A stretch of 64,000 nucleotides of DNA from Acridotheres tristis (Eukaryota; Chordata; Aves; Passeriformes; Sturnidae): positions 11,857,043 through 11,921,042 of the forward strand of contig CM072890.1 of NCBI GenBank assembly GCA_037013685.1. Reading direction: 5' to 3'. Below the pieces are notes generated by a model, which saw only the letters and a program-made list of their open reading frames with translations, was not told where the DNA came from and made no database searches. Position numbers and translations under genes: made by a program. Of this stretch, positions 1 to 12,889 are shown one piece after another; within the stretch, counting starts at the first letter, position 1; the number at the start of each line of letters is the position of its first letter.

Positions 1-3000
1 GTCATTTCCAACAGAATTGGTCTGTTTTAGGCAGAAAAAATATTTTCAGAAATCTATTCCCTTTTTTCTTAATGAATGTGGTTTGGGTTCAAATACTGTA
101 AAAGAGTAATGGGAAATCTAATAATTTTGAACCTGATTTTAAAATTCCAATGCTGTCAGTGTCATATAGAGCTGGAAAACTGTTCTGGTTGAGGTAGTTT
201 TTCTGATTGAATTTGCACTATTATTGACATTAATTCATTTTCACTCCAAAAAGTCTTATGGCATGACTCATTTCCTAATTCTTTTATTCAATGGAATAGC
301 TGCAGAGGACTTAATTCTTCTCCACATCTTTATTTACTGCTTTAGATGCTTATTTATAATTTTAGCTTCAGAAATCAAGTGCTCTTTCCTGGTGAAATCA
401 TGCTGTTTGAAGTATAAATACTGTTTTATCAGCTAATTTATTTTTGAGCTCTGGTAAAATGCAGCTTTTGGAAATAGTACAATTATTACATTATATTTGC
501 ATTTGCAAAGTAATGGGTTGTTGAGGGGGGGTTTTCTGATGTTTTTGTATTCCCTTTTTTGAAACGAAGCTTTCAATGATTGGTGCTATGATGTCACTGC
601 ACTCTTTGTTGTTCATGTTATTTTCATAAATATTTTCTCTTCCATGAGAAATTAGAAATATACTGTGTTTTATTAAAACCATTTAAAATTGAACAGAACC
701 TGATCATAATTTTAATTGAGAATTTCTGGTTTTATTTTGGTTTTAATGTTTTGTTTATTGAATTGCAGTACTTTTCTTATTTATTTCAATTATGTAACAA
801 AAATGGGCCTTAATTTTTAATCTGTGTAGTAACCTGTGATGACAAAGGATCAGTGTTTAGAAGTTAGGCCACTCCAAAAAAATCTAAAGGGTGATTGGCA
901 TCTAAAACTTTTCTGCTTTTGTAAATCTTTGTTAATGAAAACTTAAAAGACATCTGGGATGGAAATTAAGACCACTGAGCTCAGGCTGGATATGTTATTA
1001 ACACCTTCTATTAGCAGTTAACAAGCATAAAATACAAAGAATTCATTTATTGAACAAATATGGCCAAACTTTAGTAAATAGTGAAATGCTCTTTGATTAT
1101 GCTTGGTTGTCCTTACTCTTGCATAGTTGAAGAAAATAGTCCTTTTAAAATAGATTGTTGATATTTTCCTGAAAAAAATAAATTGCTGAGAGGTTCCTTT
1201 CCAGTATGTTTGTTCAAATTGAGTGTTTAAATGGCAGAGAAACACCAAGAGTCTGAAGAAATGGTGACCATGTTCCCATTGTTTTGCCTTTTATCTGGAA
1301 TTGCCCCAGAATGATTGAAATCAGGAAATAAAAATTAAAACTGACAGCTGCACAATTCTTTATTTCTCTATGCACACGGATTGTTATTTGTACAAAAAAT
1401 ATTGTAGTTTGCATATCACAAGGAGAGAGATTTCTGAAATTTCTGAGAGTTAATAACTAAAACACTGGTTCTTGCCTGTGTTTCTTTTTATCAGGAAAAA
1501 ATGGTAATGGTTAATAGGAGATCTCTTTGGAAAATGGTGTGTTTCTCCATATATTTCACATTCACTTTATCTGTAGTGTCATGTTATTTTAAGTTGCAGC
1601 ATATGTAGGCCAACAAAAGCTGACATAAAGGAAAGCAGCACAGCACAGGGTAATGATATGTGACACATCCAGATTGAGAAGGAAACTCTCTTTCTTGGAG
1701 CTGGTACCTGCAGCTGACTGTGTGCAACCAGAAAATGCTTATGTGGAAATGCTCACCTGAAAAAATACTGCTTTGGCTTTTGCCAGTAAAATCATCAAGT
1801 GCTTTTGAGATGTTGATTCATAATTCAGTGCTGATATTTTTTCCTTATTCAAAAACTATTCTTATGCAGCAGCAAATGAGTCTTGATATTTTCCCTTACA
1901 TTTTAGTCAAAATATTAATATTTAATGTTATCCCTATTTGTGAAAGGTCAAGTTATGTGCTCTTATTCAGAATTAAAATGTGGATGGAACAATGAAGCAG
2001 GAGATAACTGTTTCACAATATATTGTCTATACAAGCTGATACACAGCAGGATAGTCACTGGTATTGATTGGTGAAGAACTTTTTTCCTGAAGAAATAAAA
2101 GCACCCCACTGTTTATTGTATTCTTGCTATTGAAGGGATTTATTTTAAAGTAAAATATAAGTGGTCCTAAATTGAAAATAACTGCACATATGGAAAAAGT
2201 CCGAGAGAAGGCTCAAGAAAAAGTTATGCAAGTGAAGCTAAACTGTTGGAATTTTCCAGTACAAATCAAGATCAAAACAACTAAATATTTTAATGAGTAT
2301 TCTTATGATACAAGGAAAAAAAGTCTTCTCAGAACTCAAAGTTTTGGTATTTTGCTTTCCACTTGAGCTTAAAAGGTTCACTGAGCCTGTGGGTTGGCCA
2401 TGCAGAATTGGCTTTGGAAAATATGCCCAAGTGTTCAACTACTGTAGTATTACCTGCCTCATAAATAAAATTACTTATGTTTATTCATTATTGATTAATT
2501 CACTGATGAAACAGGAAAATGTGGCTTTTGTTGTACATTTCATTCTGTGACCACGAGGTTTTAATAGATTATTGATTTCAATTTGTTAAAGTGTTACCTG
2601 TAATTTTCATAGTTTCTGGTCCTGGTCTAATTCAGTCACCTAATATTTATACATTTTCTGTTAAAAATACTGTAGGTACTCACAGAACCTTAAACTAAAC
2701 TTTCCATCATAAATAAAAAATATTTTCTGTAAGTAAAGGTTCTGCCCATTTCATCATGAGGATGGTGGAGTGAGTACTGCTGAACTGAAGCAGCACCTGA
2801 GAAAATGCCATGGCACATTGTGCCACATAAGCAGGATAAAAGAGCATTAATAAGGCAAATTGACTTAATTGAGGAATTAAATCAGTAAAATTTACTCAGG
2901 TTTCAAAACCATCAGGAAGGTTTTTTTTCTGTACAGGATGTGGCCTTATTTCAGAATATGCCATTTTAAAGTCTAGTAATATATTACATGGAAATGTACT

Positions 3001-3347
3001 AAAATGTCACATTATAACTAATTAAATATTACCAAAAGATAGGGATACAAAATTCTATTTCTTTGTATTTATAAGAATTTTCATTTTGAGGGCTGTTGGC
3101 CCTTATTGTTAAACTGGTATATATAATATTCAAATATTTTTGGGTTTTCATTTTAGTGCATATAAAAAGGTCATTATTTAACCCTGACTTTGAAAACTTT
3201 GTGAAACACAAAGTTCTGCCCGTGCAGGAGCTCCTGTGACTTTGGTACATCAACAGCCACTTTTCCCATTGTTCCCTGGTGTTTGGACTGTTGTGATTCT
3301 GCTGATGTTTTTCTTCATTATTCCTCTGCCTTTGTCCTTTCCTACAG
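1..3347. other. AT-rich non-coding stretch, probably intronic
   Basis: No repeat family or convincing exon is recognised here. The sequence is A/T-rich with many stops in all frames. One weak possibility is a 42-bp segment at 1496-1537 that follows a good polypyrimidine-AG and could precede the exon at 3348 in phase 0, but it is too short to support on its own. The final 40 bases before 3348 form the polypyrimidine tract of the acceptor of the next exon, so the right part is most likely an intron. Confidence 0.5.
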
Positions 3348-3506
3348 GCTTACCCTGAGTTTGTCCTGACCTACCTAGAGGAGCTAAATGAGAGAGAGGA
3401 GGTGACCCAGACAGAAAAGTGTATTCACCATGGGGCCTGGTCTGCAGCTCATCAGGAGACAGGCAGCAGCTCAGCAGAAGAGGTCACAGCATTGAGCCAG
3501 AGGCAG
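3348..3506 (+). CDS. Internal coding exon of an unidentified plus-strand gene (53 codons)
   Basis: The exon follows a strong acceptor, a long T/C-rich tract ending TTTCCTACAG, and ends at CAG before GTCAGA. It is 159 bp, phase 0 at both ends, and only one of three frames is open. The peptide begins AYPEFVLTYLEELNEREEV and continues as a polar, Ser/Glu-rich segment ending EEVTALSQRQ; a short amphipathic stretch is followed by a probably disordered region. GC content is clearly above the flanks, as expected of coding sequence. The next exon, 3955-4112, begins in the matching phase. The donor is weaker than the acceptor (C at +3). If it is not used, the frame runs to a TGA at 3537-3539. I do not recognise the protein family, so no function is assigned. 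The exon call is fairly firm and the gene identity is unknown. Confidence 0.6.
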
Positions 3507-3954
3507 GTCAGAGACAGTCCTTTCAAAAACACATTTTGAAAAGAGAAATATCAGTGTGGAAGTCAGTTTATTTCCTTAAAAAAAAAATCTATTTCATTTC
3601 TTAATTTAATAAGGTATTTATATATTAGGCAAATAACAGTTATATGTGGGATTGTAGAGGAATAAAAAATTATATATATTTGTGTCTTGGAACAGTTTAT
3701 GCTTATACCCCAAGGAGGACAAATTTTCGAAATTTCTTATTTTCTATGTGGAAAAACTCAAGGAAAGAAGAGAAACAAACAAAAAAGCCCCAACAAATCA
3801 TTAGATCTCTAGATTTGTGCTTATTGATGCATCTTGACATAGCTATTTGTATTTCTGACATTTTCTGCTAATCAACAGCCTTGCTTGAAAAAGTAGACAC
3901 ACATTATTTTAATTAGCAATATATAAACGACATGGTTGTACTTTCCTCTCTTAG

Positions 3955-4112
3955 GTTCTGCAAAAAAATGTCAGCAACCCCAATCAGAAACAACTTTCAG
4001 GACCTTTGGACGCCCATTTGATGCCTGCAGATCCCCTGGGGGAGACTCCACAGCTGACAGTGGCACTGGTGAGGAAACCAGAAGAGAAACATCCTAAGGC
4101 CTCAGCTCAAAG
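3955..4112 (+). CDS. Second coding exon of the same unidentified plus-strand gene
   Basis: The acceptor is CTTTCCTCTCTTAG and the donor is AAAG before GTAAGCC, close to consensus. The exon is 158 bp, enters in phase 0 (matching the exit of the exon at 3348-3506 across a 448-bp intron) and leaves in phase 2. The open frame has 52 full codons. It starts VLQKNVSNPNQKQLSG and ends KPEEKHPKASAQ, is rich in Pro, Gln and charged residues, and shows no recognisable domain. Low-complexity polar content of this kind is usual in fast-evolving linkers, which may be why it is not recognisable. The following exon must begin with one base completing the split codon AG-N. Candidates that satisfy this lie at 5460, 11031 and 60596. 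Confidence 0.6.
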
Positions 4113-5459
4113 GTAAGCCACTGACAGAACTGATATTTATTGTTCAATGACATTAGATGTTTTCCTTCAGTTTCATGTAAGATTGATTTCCTGGATATTA
4201 TTGAAATATCTCAGAAACCCTCTGGCTGATAAGCAAACAGGGATTTTGACCAAAATTAATGAAAAGGGGTGACATTTATGTGCTTCTTTTCTTTTCTTTT
4301 TTTTTAAATTTTATTATTTTGAAGATTGATGTGGATGACGTTTAGTAGTAATTGCAAGTTTACTTTTAAATTTTTTATCTGCAAACCTCACATCGTGCAA
4401 ATTACAAAAAGAAATAGGACTTGTATCAACATTGTGACATATTTTGTGGCACAAGACTTAAATTCAAATGGTAAAGGTTTTGTTAGAAACCTGAAAGTCA
4501 TGCTGAGCCAAAATACTAAGTGACAGTCACTTTCAATGTAGGACTGGATTTTAATTTCAATAAAAGATAAAGAGTAGTGTTCTTAATTGCTTTTACTTAC
4601 ATTAGGCAGAAGACTTTTTCTTTAGATAACTGAAAGTGTTTCACAAATGGCATTTGGCCGGTTATCTTTAAGGTTTGGGGTATTTTTAGAGCAAAACATA
4701 TTAAAAATGGAGCTCCCATTCAGATGAAAGACCACAAGACATCACTTACTAGCAGGAATAAAGTTGAACTTCTACAGCTGAACTGCTGGCAGTAAGTTAA
4801 AGACAGAAATTTGCAAATGATTCAAGCAACAAGAGGGTTTGGTTCATCTAAATTACTGTAACTCTTCCCTTGGAAGGATTAGAGAACCCACGGATTGACT
4901 CCTCTGCTCCTCCTTCATGGACTACAATTTCAGGTGTTCCTTTGAATATTATTTTACAAATATTAAGTCTTTGTGTACCTGAAATGTTTTCCAAAAATGT
5001 GCCTGAAGACGGTGGCATGCCTGAGGTGTTTGAAAGTGTTGGCTCTCAGTAGCTTTTGGGGAGCAGAATAGGTAGAGGTAGCTTACCTGGATGTTGGGTA
5101 ATTTAATTTTTATTAGATGAATGAAACAATTCTAAATCTTTCTTGAAAATAAATTATTAAATTACTAGTGAATAATCTTGTATGTTTAAAAGGTAAACTC
5201 AATTTGCTAATGTTGACTATATTGACTCTCTCAAAAGATGCCATCTGCAAAGTAATGTGAGGATTTAACCACCATCATTTGCTCCTCTGTGCTTTGAGAA
5301 TGGATTTTTGTGCTTTAAATATGTCATGTGATGTCAGTGTCACTAATAGCTATTTAACTTCATTTAAGTACAATGGAATAAAGGAATTTTCAACTAAATG
5401 TCTATGCTTTTAGCCTCAGATAACGGGATAAATATTAAGCTAAAAATCTCTTCTTGCAG

Positions 5460-5541
5460 AACAAATATATTTGATTTAGAAAGCTCTCTGCAGTTGAGAT
5501 CTTCCAAAACAAGAATTCTTCAGCCTGGAGCATTTTCTTGA
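5460..5541 (+). CDS. Candidate alternative terminal exon of the left plus-strand gene
   Basis: It follows CTCTTCTTGCAG and enters with one base, exactly the phase left by the exon ending at 4112. The frame is open for 26 codons (TNIFDLESSLQLRSSK at its start) and then meets TGA at 5539-5541. No canonical polyA signal follows within a few hundred bases, which counts against a real 3' end. A chance open frame of this length is common here, so this is only an option for an alternative end of the transcript. Confidence 0.2.
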
Positions 5542-8500
5542 ACTTGAATTAGATATAGTAAAATACATTTTAATACCAAAATAACATTATTTTGCTATCA
5601 GAAATATTTGGCATTCAATATCAATTATAATTAATTCAAAACTTCTGCAATTACCACTGTTATGGGAGGTACTAAGTGATTTAAATTCTCTTTACTGCAG
5701 TTTTCCACTAGACTGGGATAAGTACTCATGTATTCTGTTAAACAGCTGCCACATCCCACTCTTTAGTTTGGAGAATCCTTTCAGTGACTGAAAGGTGATG
5801 TAAGATAAGGAGACAGGGTTTTATCTCCTGTGATTTAAAAAGCTGCTCAATTTTGAAATAGCAAAAAATTCTGCTTTCCATTACAAAATAACACGAAAAG
5901 CTGCCATAAGCACAAACGAGGTATAAACTGTGTTAGAGGAAAATCTCTCTGTGTTCTAGAATTGTTTCAGCTTTTCCAGCCACATGATAAAGTGAAGATC
6001 ACGATTGCTGCTCCTGCAAAGTTTCACTGGTTCTTGTGAAACTCTTTTGGTTAATGGCCCTGCTCAGGCTTGTAGGTTTTTGTAACTCTCTGCCTTACTG
6101 AGAAGGAGGGAGGGAGACTCAGCTGCCCACACACAGGGGTTTAGAGTAATTCTGAGGTGTTAAATGGGGTATCAATTGGCATCCAGCTGCCTTGGAGTGC
6201 TGCAAGTCTCCTGCCAGCACTGTGGTGGATCTGTGGGGGCTATGCAGAGCCTTTGGGGACACTGAGAGTCTCAAATACCAGCCAGTGGTTTCCTTTAAGC
6301 TATTGAGTGCTGCCCCAAATGCTTTGTTTTCCAATTTGATTTTGTAGGAATGTGCATTTCAGAGATGTCATTCTTAGTGTTTGGTTTGGTTTCTGAGGAA
6401 CAGCCAAAGAAAACCTTATTCTACAAGAAGGGATAGGGAGAGCACTATGAATAGGGTTAAGCTTCAAAGAATATCATTAATTAGATTGCAAGGCTGTCTG
6501 TCTGCATAATTTTCATACTTTTATACCTTTTTCCTTATTTATTTTTGCTAGTTGAAGGCTGTAGTCAGTCCCTTTCTTACCTGCACGTTGTTCAGCAAGT
6601 TGCACTTTTTCTTCTTGTATGTGTTGAGGTAACTATGTGTAAGGATAACAATGAAATGAAGTTGCTTTGCTTTGGGGTTTTTTTTAGTGTGTCTTATTTT
6701 AGTGGTCTTAGCAAGTCCTTAGTATCTTTGCAGACATCCTATTAAGTGTTTTTCACAGTGTTGTTTACTTAAGACATCCCACACTTTTAACATTTAGCAT
6801 GATTCATGATGCCTGTAAGATAGAAAACCATGAACTTCATCTCTGATTTACCTGGCTGAATCCCTGAGTTTCCATGTGGAAGGTGAAAAACTTATCCATT
6901 CCAGCAAATACCACTGAGGAAAAAGTGACAAGTTCCAAACAGACCAAAACCCAACACAGGGTGGCTGCTAGACATGGAGGATCCAAGGTGCTGAGAAGAT
7001 TTGGCTTTGTAGGGTAAGGTTGGGTAGAGCACTGAGCTGTGTGACTGATTGATGTGCTTCCCTCAGTGCACAAGAATTAATGACTTCATTAACTAATGAC
7101 CACTGATTTCCCTACTGTCCTTATTCTCATTCCCAGGGTTTGTATGTGGGGAATGGCTAATCCATTGCCTCCTTTCACTTAAAAATAATTTGGAATGGAC
7201 ACTTTTGCAAAAAATGACCTATTATTATCTTTGCTGGGTCAAAAAAATAATGTTTTAGGCATTGTGGAAATGTAACTGCTGTAACTTCTGACAGTGTTTT
7301 AAATTACTTCTCTTGTGATATTATGTGTTGGGCCCAACGAGGAAAGTAAGAAAGTGCTCTTGTATCAGCTGCAACAGACTGTGCTGTCCTAGCAGTATAT
7401 TCAGTTTGGGAATTCAATTACCTTTAAAAGGTACTGGTTGCCTTTCTAACATTAATCACCTGTTTTAACACAGTTTTGGTTTCAGGCCTTGGTTGTTTCT
7501 ATAAATAAGCTTGGTTTCACAAGTTTCTGGATATTTGTTCTCAAGGATCTCTTAAACCCAGACCTGTGTTTAAGTATGCTCCAGGTTAAGCCCAGCTTGG
7601 GTACAAGCACTCTTGGATCCGAGGCAGAATATTTATGACTTTGTTATACTTACTACTCAGACAGATCCATCCAGGACACTTGGTTTCATTTTAATTTTTC
7701 TGAATTCCTTGGAAAAATTCAGTTGTTACATTTTTGTAAGAATTGCTAGTATTGGGAAAATGACTAAGGAATAGCCCCAAGGAAGTAGAAATGTTCTCCC
7801 ACTTCCATTGTTACAGCTAAGCAAATGCTTGACCTTGCTTCTTGGTACTCTCTTCATTCATTTTAAACTCCACATGGGCAAAACATAGGTAAAAGTCATT
7901 ATCTATGTCTGTATTAAATTGGTTACTCCATGGAGACAGATAAGAATGTATTAGAAGCACTATTCTATTACTGGAGTATTTTAAAAATCTCTTTATACAA
8001 TTCCACAAAAAAAAAAAAAAAAGAGAGAGAACATGCTTTGGACTGTATTTTCTGCATTTTAGAAGTCTGCATTCATTTTAAGTAAACCCTCAGATTTCTA
8101 TTTGAGGAAAGTCCTCTCTAAGAAATACATCTTTTCTCAGATTTTTCTCAGAGTTGCAATGATTTTTCATGATGTATCTGCCATGTAAGTGTTCTAAAGG
8201 TTAAAACTTGGAATTGGTGACAAATTAACTTTCATTATCTGCTTTAATCACATCTTGGCAAAATTATTGTAATAGCTGTGTCTGCTACAGATACAAATCC
8301 AGTTCTCCTCTCGTCACAGAAATGTCATGTATCCATCTGAAAATGAAGGTATAAAAATGAAGGTATAAAAATGAAGGCATAATAAAAATTGCATTCCCAT
8401 TTTCAAAAAGCATTTGAAGATGTTTTTTTACACGAGTGCACTAATTTGAGCAGCTTCCCTCTATTGAGCTGGCCTCAGAAGTGGGGGGCTGGGGGTGTGG

Positions 8501-9600
8501 GGAAGTTTGCAGCAGCCGACAGAGCACGGTGACCCAGCTTGTCACCCAGTGACCTGTGAGAAGGAAATAATGAACTGTGAGTAGCTGTCATCCTAACTGC
8601 TTCTGACAGTTTGGCTGTGGGCACATCTGTGTGAGTTGCATGGAAAGGCCTTTGTTGTTTTCCCACTAGTGACTTTGCAGAGCGCTGTGGGCTTTGCTGG
8701 CTGCCCTGCTCCTACACTTCCCCTGCTTTTCCTCTACCAACAGCAGCTGCCACTGATATAGAGCTGACATTTCTTTTAATTATTTACTTGGCATTTATAT
8801 CATTAAAGACGAGAAATTGAATTAAAATGCAACAGCCGGTTATTGTAAATGAAAATATTCTCGAAATCCACATAAGATCTGTTACCACTATTTATGTAAT
8901 CATTCTGTCTTACCTGAATAACCTCCAGCAGTGTTCAGTGTATTTTGATACCCCTTCATCTGAAGGCTTTGCCATACTTAACTATTTTGAGTGAAATATT
9001 GATAATAAAATTTTGGTAACAAAATATTGATAACAAAATGTTAAATAATCCAGTATACAATGAAACTAGGCAGCTTTTTATGGCTAAATGATATATTAAA
9101 AAATAAACAGCAACCTTGCCCATTTATTTACTGTTAAAGGTAACAATTACTGTTGCAGATTGACCAAAAGCTGCAGATCTTTCCTGGTACAGCAGTGCTA
9201 AAACTTTGCTCACATTATGAGCATTTCAACTAGGGGACTGTTAAATAAAGACATCCCTGCTCTCATAATGGGGTTCTTAGCTGATTTGTGAATGATGATT
9301 GTTAAGAAAAATGTGAAATTATGACTTTTGAAAAATGAATGATTGAAAAATTACTTAAAAGTGTAAAGCTGTTTCAAAAAAGTGTAAGTTTTTCCCCATG
9401 GTTGCTATATCTTATTGCTTTTAAGTTTGCTTGGAGTAGGTTGGTACAAATTACTTTGCAGAAGTTGAATATTCAAGATTGCACTCACTAGACTGAAAGT
9501 ACATGATGCTGGAGCTGAAATCTTTTTAGTACTAATTGGTTTACGGCTGCAGGTTTGGGGGAGTTTGCTCTGTCTTTTTGCATTTATGCATTTTTTTCTT
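5542..9600. other. Non-coding, A/T-rich; no recognised repeat except a short tandem at 8.34 kb
   Basis: I see no transposon signature and no well-supported exon. A segment at 6552-6628 lies between a very strong acceptor (long T-rich tract ending TTTGCTAG) and a good donor (GAG before GTAACT). Its open frames do not fit the phase left by the exon at 4112, so it is not called. A run of 17 A residues starts near 8006. The rest reads as ordinary intron or intergenic sequence. Confidence 0.45.
8339..8382. repeat. Three-copy 14-bp tandem repeat
   Basis: The unit AAAAATGAAGGTAT is repeated three times with a single substitution in the last copy (GGC for GGT). It is a small, probably replication-slippage derived repeat with no coding meaning. 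Confidence 0.8.
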
Positions 9601-10153
9601 ATTCTCTTTAGCTGATTCATGCCCCAAGTTTGAGCTGTCCTCCATAGCGTTCACATTCAAGGAAAAACAAACTTATATTTTACCTCTGAGGACACGGATT
9701 TCTGGCTTGGTCCCCGGGAGGGCTGTAGAGCTGCATGCAGCTGCTCTGGAACACAGGTCACAGCATCCTCCTGAGGATGAGGGGATGGAGCCATTGGAGG
9801 CACACAACAAAGGGTCCTGCTGCTCCATTTTTGCTTTTCCAGTGCTGTCCTGTGCCCTTTGCTGTTTAAAAGTGGTGCAGAGGCTGGTGGTGAGCAGGAG
9901 GTGTGCAAACTCAGCACAGGGCTCTAATCCACGGCTCAGGGAAGCCCTGCAGGTCCCTTCCAGCTTGGGGCATTTCTCTGTGGTGTAGGAGAATTCATCA
10001 GCCAGAGCTGTTCACCTCTGCAAACATTTGTGAGAGGAAGGTGAATGTATTATCAAAATCTGAAATGATACATTATTATTTCTGGAAGTAAATGAGAGCT
10101 CTGGCACTAAAAGGTTTTTTTCGATCTAACTGAAATCTGTTATTTCTCTTAAG

Positions 10154-10308
10154 AGCCACAGGTGCTGGTTGAAGCCATGGAATTGCAGAGAAACATCCAT
10201 CAGATCTTAGAACTTGCTTATTTGCAGAGAAATTGCCCTGCTATCATGTCTATTTACGTCTATCTGCAAACATTTAAGACAGTTAGAGGCATTATTTTTT
10301 CCTACTAA
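10154..10308 (+). CDS. Candidate exon with a 50-codon open frame
   Basis: It follows the acceptor TTATTTCTCTTAAG. Entering with two bases, the frame stays open for 50 codons and stops at TAA 10306-10308. The peptide starts PQVLVEAMELQRNIHQILEL and looks like an amphipathic helix, then becomes more hydrophobic. The entry phase does not fit the exit of the exon at 4112, and no good internal donor is visible (ACA before GTTAGA is the best). It could be a terminal exon of another transcript form or a chance frame. Confidence 0.22.
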
Positions 10309-11030
10309 CCTGCTATTCAAAAAATAATAATGCTGCATTAATAGATATTGAGAAGTTGCAGAGATGGTGGGCTTCAACTTCTACACATTTTGACAGTTTT
10401 ATTTGGAAACCCTATCCCTTCTTTTTTAATGTTCATTTGAGTTGCAGATCCAATGGATTTATGGAAACAAAAAAAAATCAATTTTAATAGTTTCTTTATA
10501 TGAATTAAGATTGTTATATAGGTAATGCATTTGAAGAGAAAATGCAACCTTTATTTGCTGATTGGACGCTCATATAAACTTAATTTTTTGCTATCATTGT
10601 CTTAATAGAACAATCATAGTTATAGCAGATGTTTGAAAGTATAAATCAGTGTTAAATTCACAAGAAAGTGCAACAACAGCCTCTTTGATCTGTCAGTATA
10701 GAAGGATAAAAAGATAATGAAAACTTTCAATGAAACATTTATAAGAAGACATTTGTTCACAATTGGGTACATTTCTACATTATGTATAAATTTATTTTTT
10801 CATATAAAATGCCAACTTAAAACATTTTCTGTATTAAAAAATTATGAAGATAGAATCTGAAGTACTATAAAAATTTCAAAAATTTCACAAGGTGAAATGG
10901 TGATGGCTGTTTTTTATACTTCTACAGGATACAATTCCTTTACAGAAAAGGAGGAAAGAAGGAAAATATGAACTGAAATAAGACTTGATTAAGTAGCAAT
11001 CCAACTTTTTAACCTCCAAATATTTTTCAG

Positions 11031-11097
11031 CCTTCCAACAATTTTTCATCGTAGTTCTGTGCAAAGTCCAACCATGCTCAAAATTACTAGTTCAGAG
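11031..11097 (+). CDS. Candidate exon 3 of the left plus-strand gene (22 codons)
   Basis: It lies between a strong acceptor (CCAAATATTTTTCAG) and a good donor (CAGAG before GTAATT). Entering with one base, as required by the exon ending at 4112, it gives 22 codons and leaves in phase 0. The peptide starts LPTIFHRSSVQSPTML and ends KITSSE, and the split codon with the previous exon would be Ser. A second frame is also open in this short span, so the coding call rests mainly on the matched phase and two good splice sites. Confidence 0.3.
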
Positions 11098-12154
11098 GTA
11101 ATTTCTTTAAATAGTATGAAATACTCTACTTTTCTTTCAAATTAGCTTCAAATAGGCAAATTCTTTTTTAGGTAAATTGTACTTGGAAAACTTAGACCTA
11201 TCTTCATGCAGGTTCATCTATTTCACCTATTTCAAGTGCTTATTATCAGCTGATAACAGAAACAAAGTGAATGAATTAATGAACCTGAATAAGCAAGACC
11301 ACAGCAGGAGCTGAGTCACTGCAAACTGAGCCATGGTTAGCAAAGGTTGCTGCTTTTTGAATGCTAAACGTGTTGGAATAGGAGGCAGATGGGAATAAAA
11401 AAGGGTTTCCCAGTCAGGTGTAAAGCAAGGCACTGCTGAGTGGGTCAGAACTGGTTTTGCTGTGGTGACTGTAGAAGGGAATTGTGCTCACAAGGGATGT
11501 CACCATACTCTTGTCTGAGCTGAGTTGCATCCTCTGTATGATCAAGTCAATATTAAAATAGAAATATAAAATTATATAAATAAATATATAAAATAAATAT
11601 AACATATATAAAATAGAATATTGAGTTGTACCCCCTCAGCTCGTGCCAGTCAGATTTCAGGATTGAGGTTTCCACCCTCACCCTATTCTGGGATTTGTGT
11701 CTTCGTTGTCCAGTAACAACACCAAGTTATTTACTTGCACTTAAAAGAACTCTTTTCTTTGCAAATATAACTCAAAAACAGCACAACTTCACCCAAAGAC
11801 ATAGAGAGGGCATGGAAAATACTGAAGGGATTTAATTATGAAAAAGGATACAAAATACAAAATAACTAACTAGTAAATAAATTTAAGAGTAGTGCACAAA
11901 CCCTCTCCTGAGGGTTTTCTTGCAAGTTTCTGTTTGTTTGTGAGCTGATTTTTGGATTTGTGTAGTTTGAGGTGTTTTCTGTGTGTTTGGGTTTGTATTT
12001 TTTTTCCAAATCACACCTTGTTTCTGGATGAAGTGAGAGAAAGAGAAGTGTATTTATTCTCAGCTTATACATTGAAGTAATCATATCTCATTATCCAGAT
12101 ATAATTTAATTATCAGCTTGAACAATATTTATATCTCCCTTTTTTTCTTGCTAG

Positions 12155-12205
12155 AAGTATATGTATCTGGAAGTGACAGTGCAACTCTCTGAGGAGCTGG
12201 ACTGA
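12155..12205 (+). CDS. Candidate short terminal exon
   Basis: A very strong acceptor (CTCCCTTTTTTTTCTTGCTAG) is followed in phase 0, as left by the candidate at 11031-11097, by 16 codons (KYMYLEVTVQLSEELD) and TGA at 12203-12205. No canonical AATAAA is seen in the next few hundred bases. The strength of the acceptor is the main support; the short frame could be chance. Confidence 0.2.
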   Translation, partial: KYMYLEVTVQLSEELD

Positions 12206-12889
12206 ATTTTTTTTTAGATGAAGCTTTTCAATGCAACAGATGGGATGGGGTTGGCTCTGGTTTTTTGGTGGGTGTTTCTTTCTTTGATGGTGTGTGAAAA
12301 GTCTGAGATTTGAAGTGAAAAATGATTAGAAAATGTGTCAGTGGCTGAAATGGAGAGAATCTGATAAGTTTATAACACAGTACGTGACAAAAGAATTTTA
12401 TAAGACTTTGTGCCAGCAATCCTCATGACAGTGAAAAGTCTTGGGATATTAAAATTGAGAAATGTTGTTTTACTCACTTACCTCGTTATACTGAGCATAA
12501 CCCCCACAAACACCCTGACAAAGATAAAACTGACAAATGCACAACCAATCTTCCCACTCCCAAAGACAAGAAAATTAGTTCTGTGCTGTTAAAGCACAGC
12601 TCAAGGCTTCTGCAACAATAATAGATTGATTTGTAATTGTGTAATTTGTAATTGCCCCCTGCTCCTCCAGCCATCTGTAGATGATGGAAAAGGGTGTGAA
12701 CGGCAAGAAACAGGGAGGGAAACCACAGCAGACTGAGATTTCCCTCCTTGCCATGTGTGGTCTGTGCTCCCCCAGCCATATTCTTAAAATGACAGGAATT
12801 AGAGAGGAGAAAGGTGTAACAGTCATATTAAAAATCTTTTTAGAAGCACAGGACTGTTTTCTACAGTATCTTCTGCATTACCTAATTCC

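Noticed and set aside
6552..6628. 77-bp segment between excellent splice sites
   Set aside because: The frame required by the exon ending at 4112 is closed at once, two other frames are both open, and the peptide is a plain hydrophobic run.
9536..9988. 150-residue frame as a single-exon gene
   Set aside because: It starts inside the polypyrimidine tract of a strong acceptor; if coding at all, only the part after 9611 is plausible.
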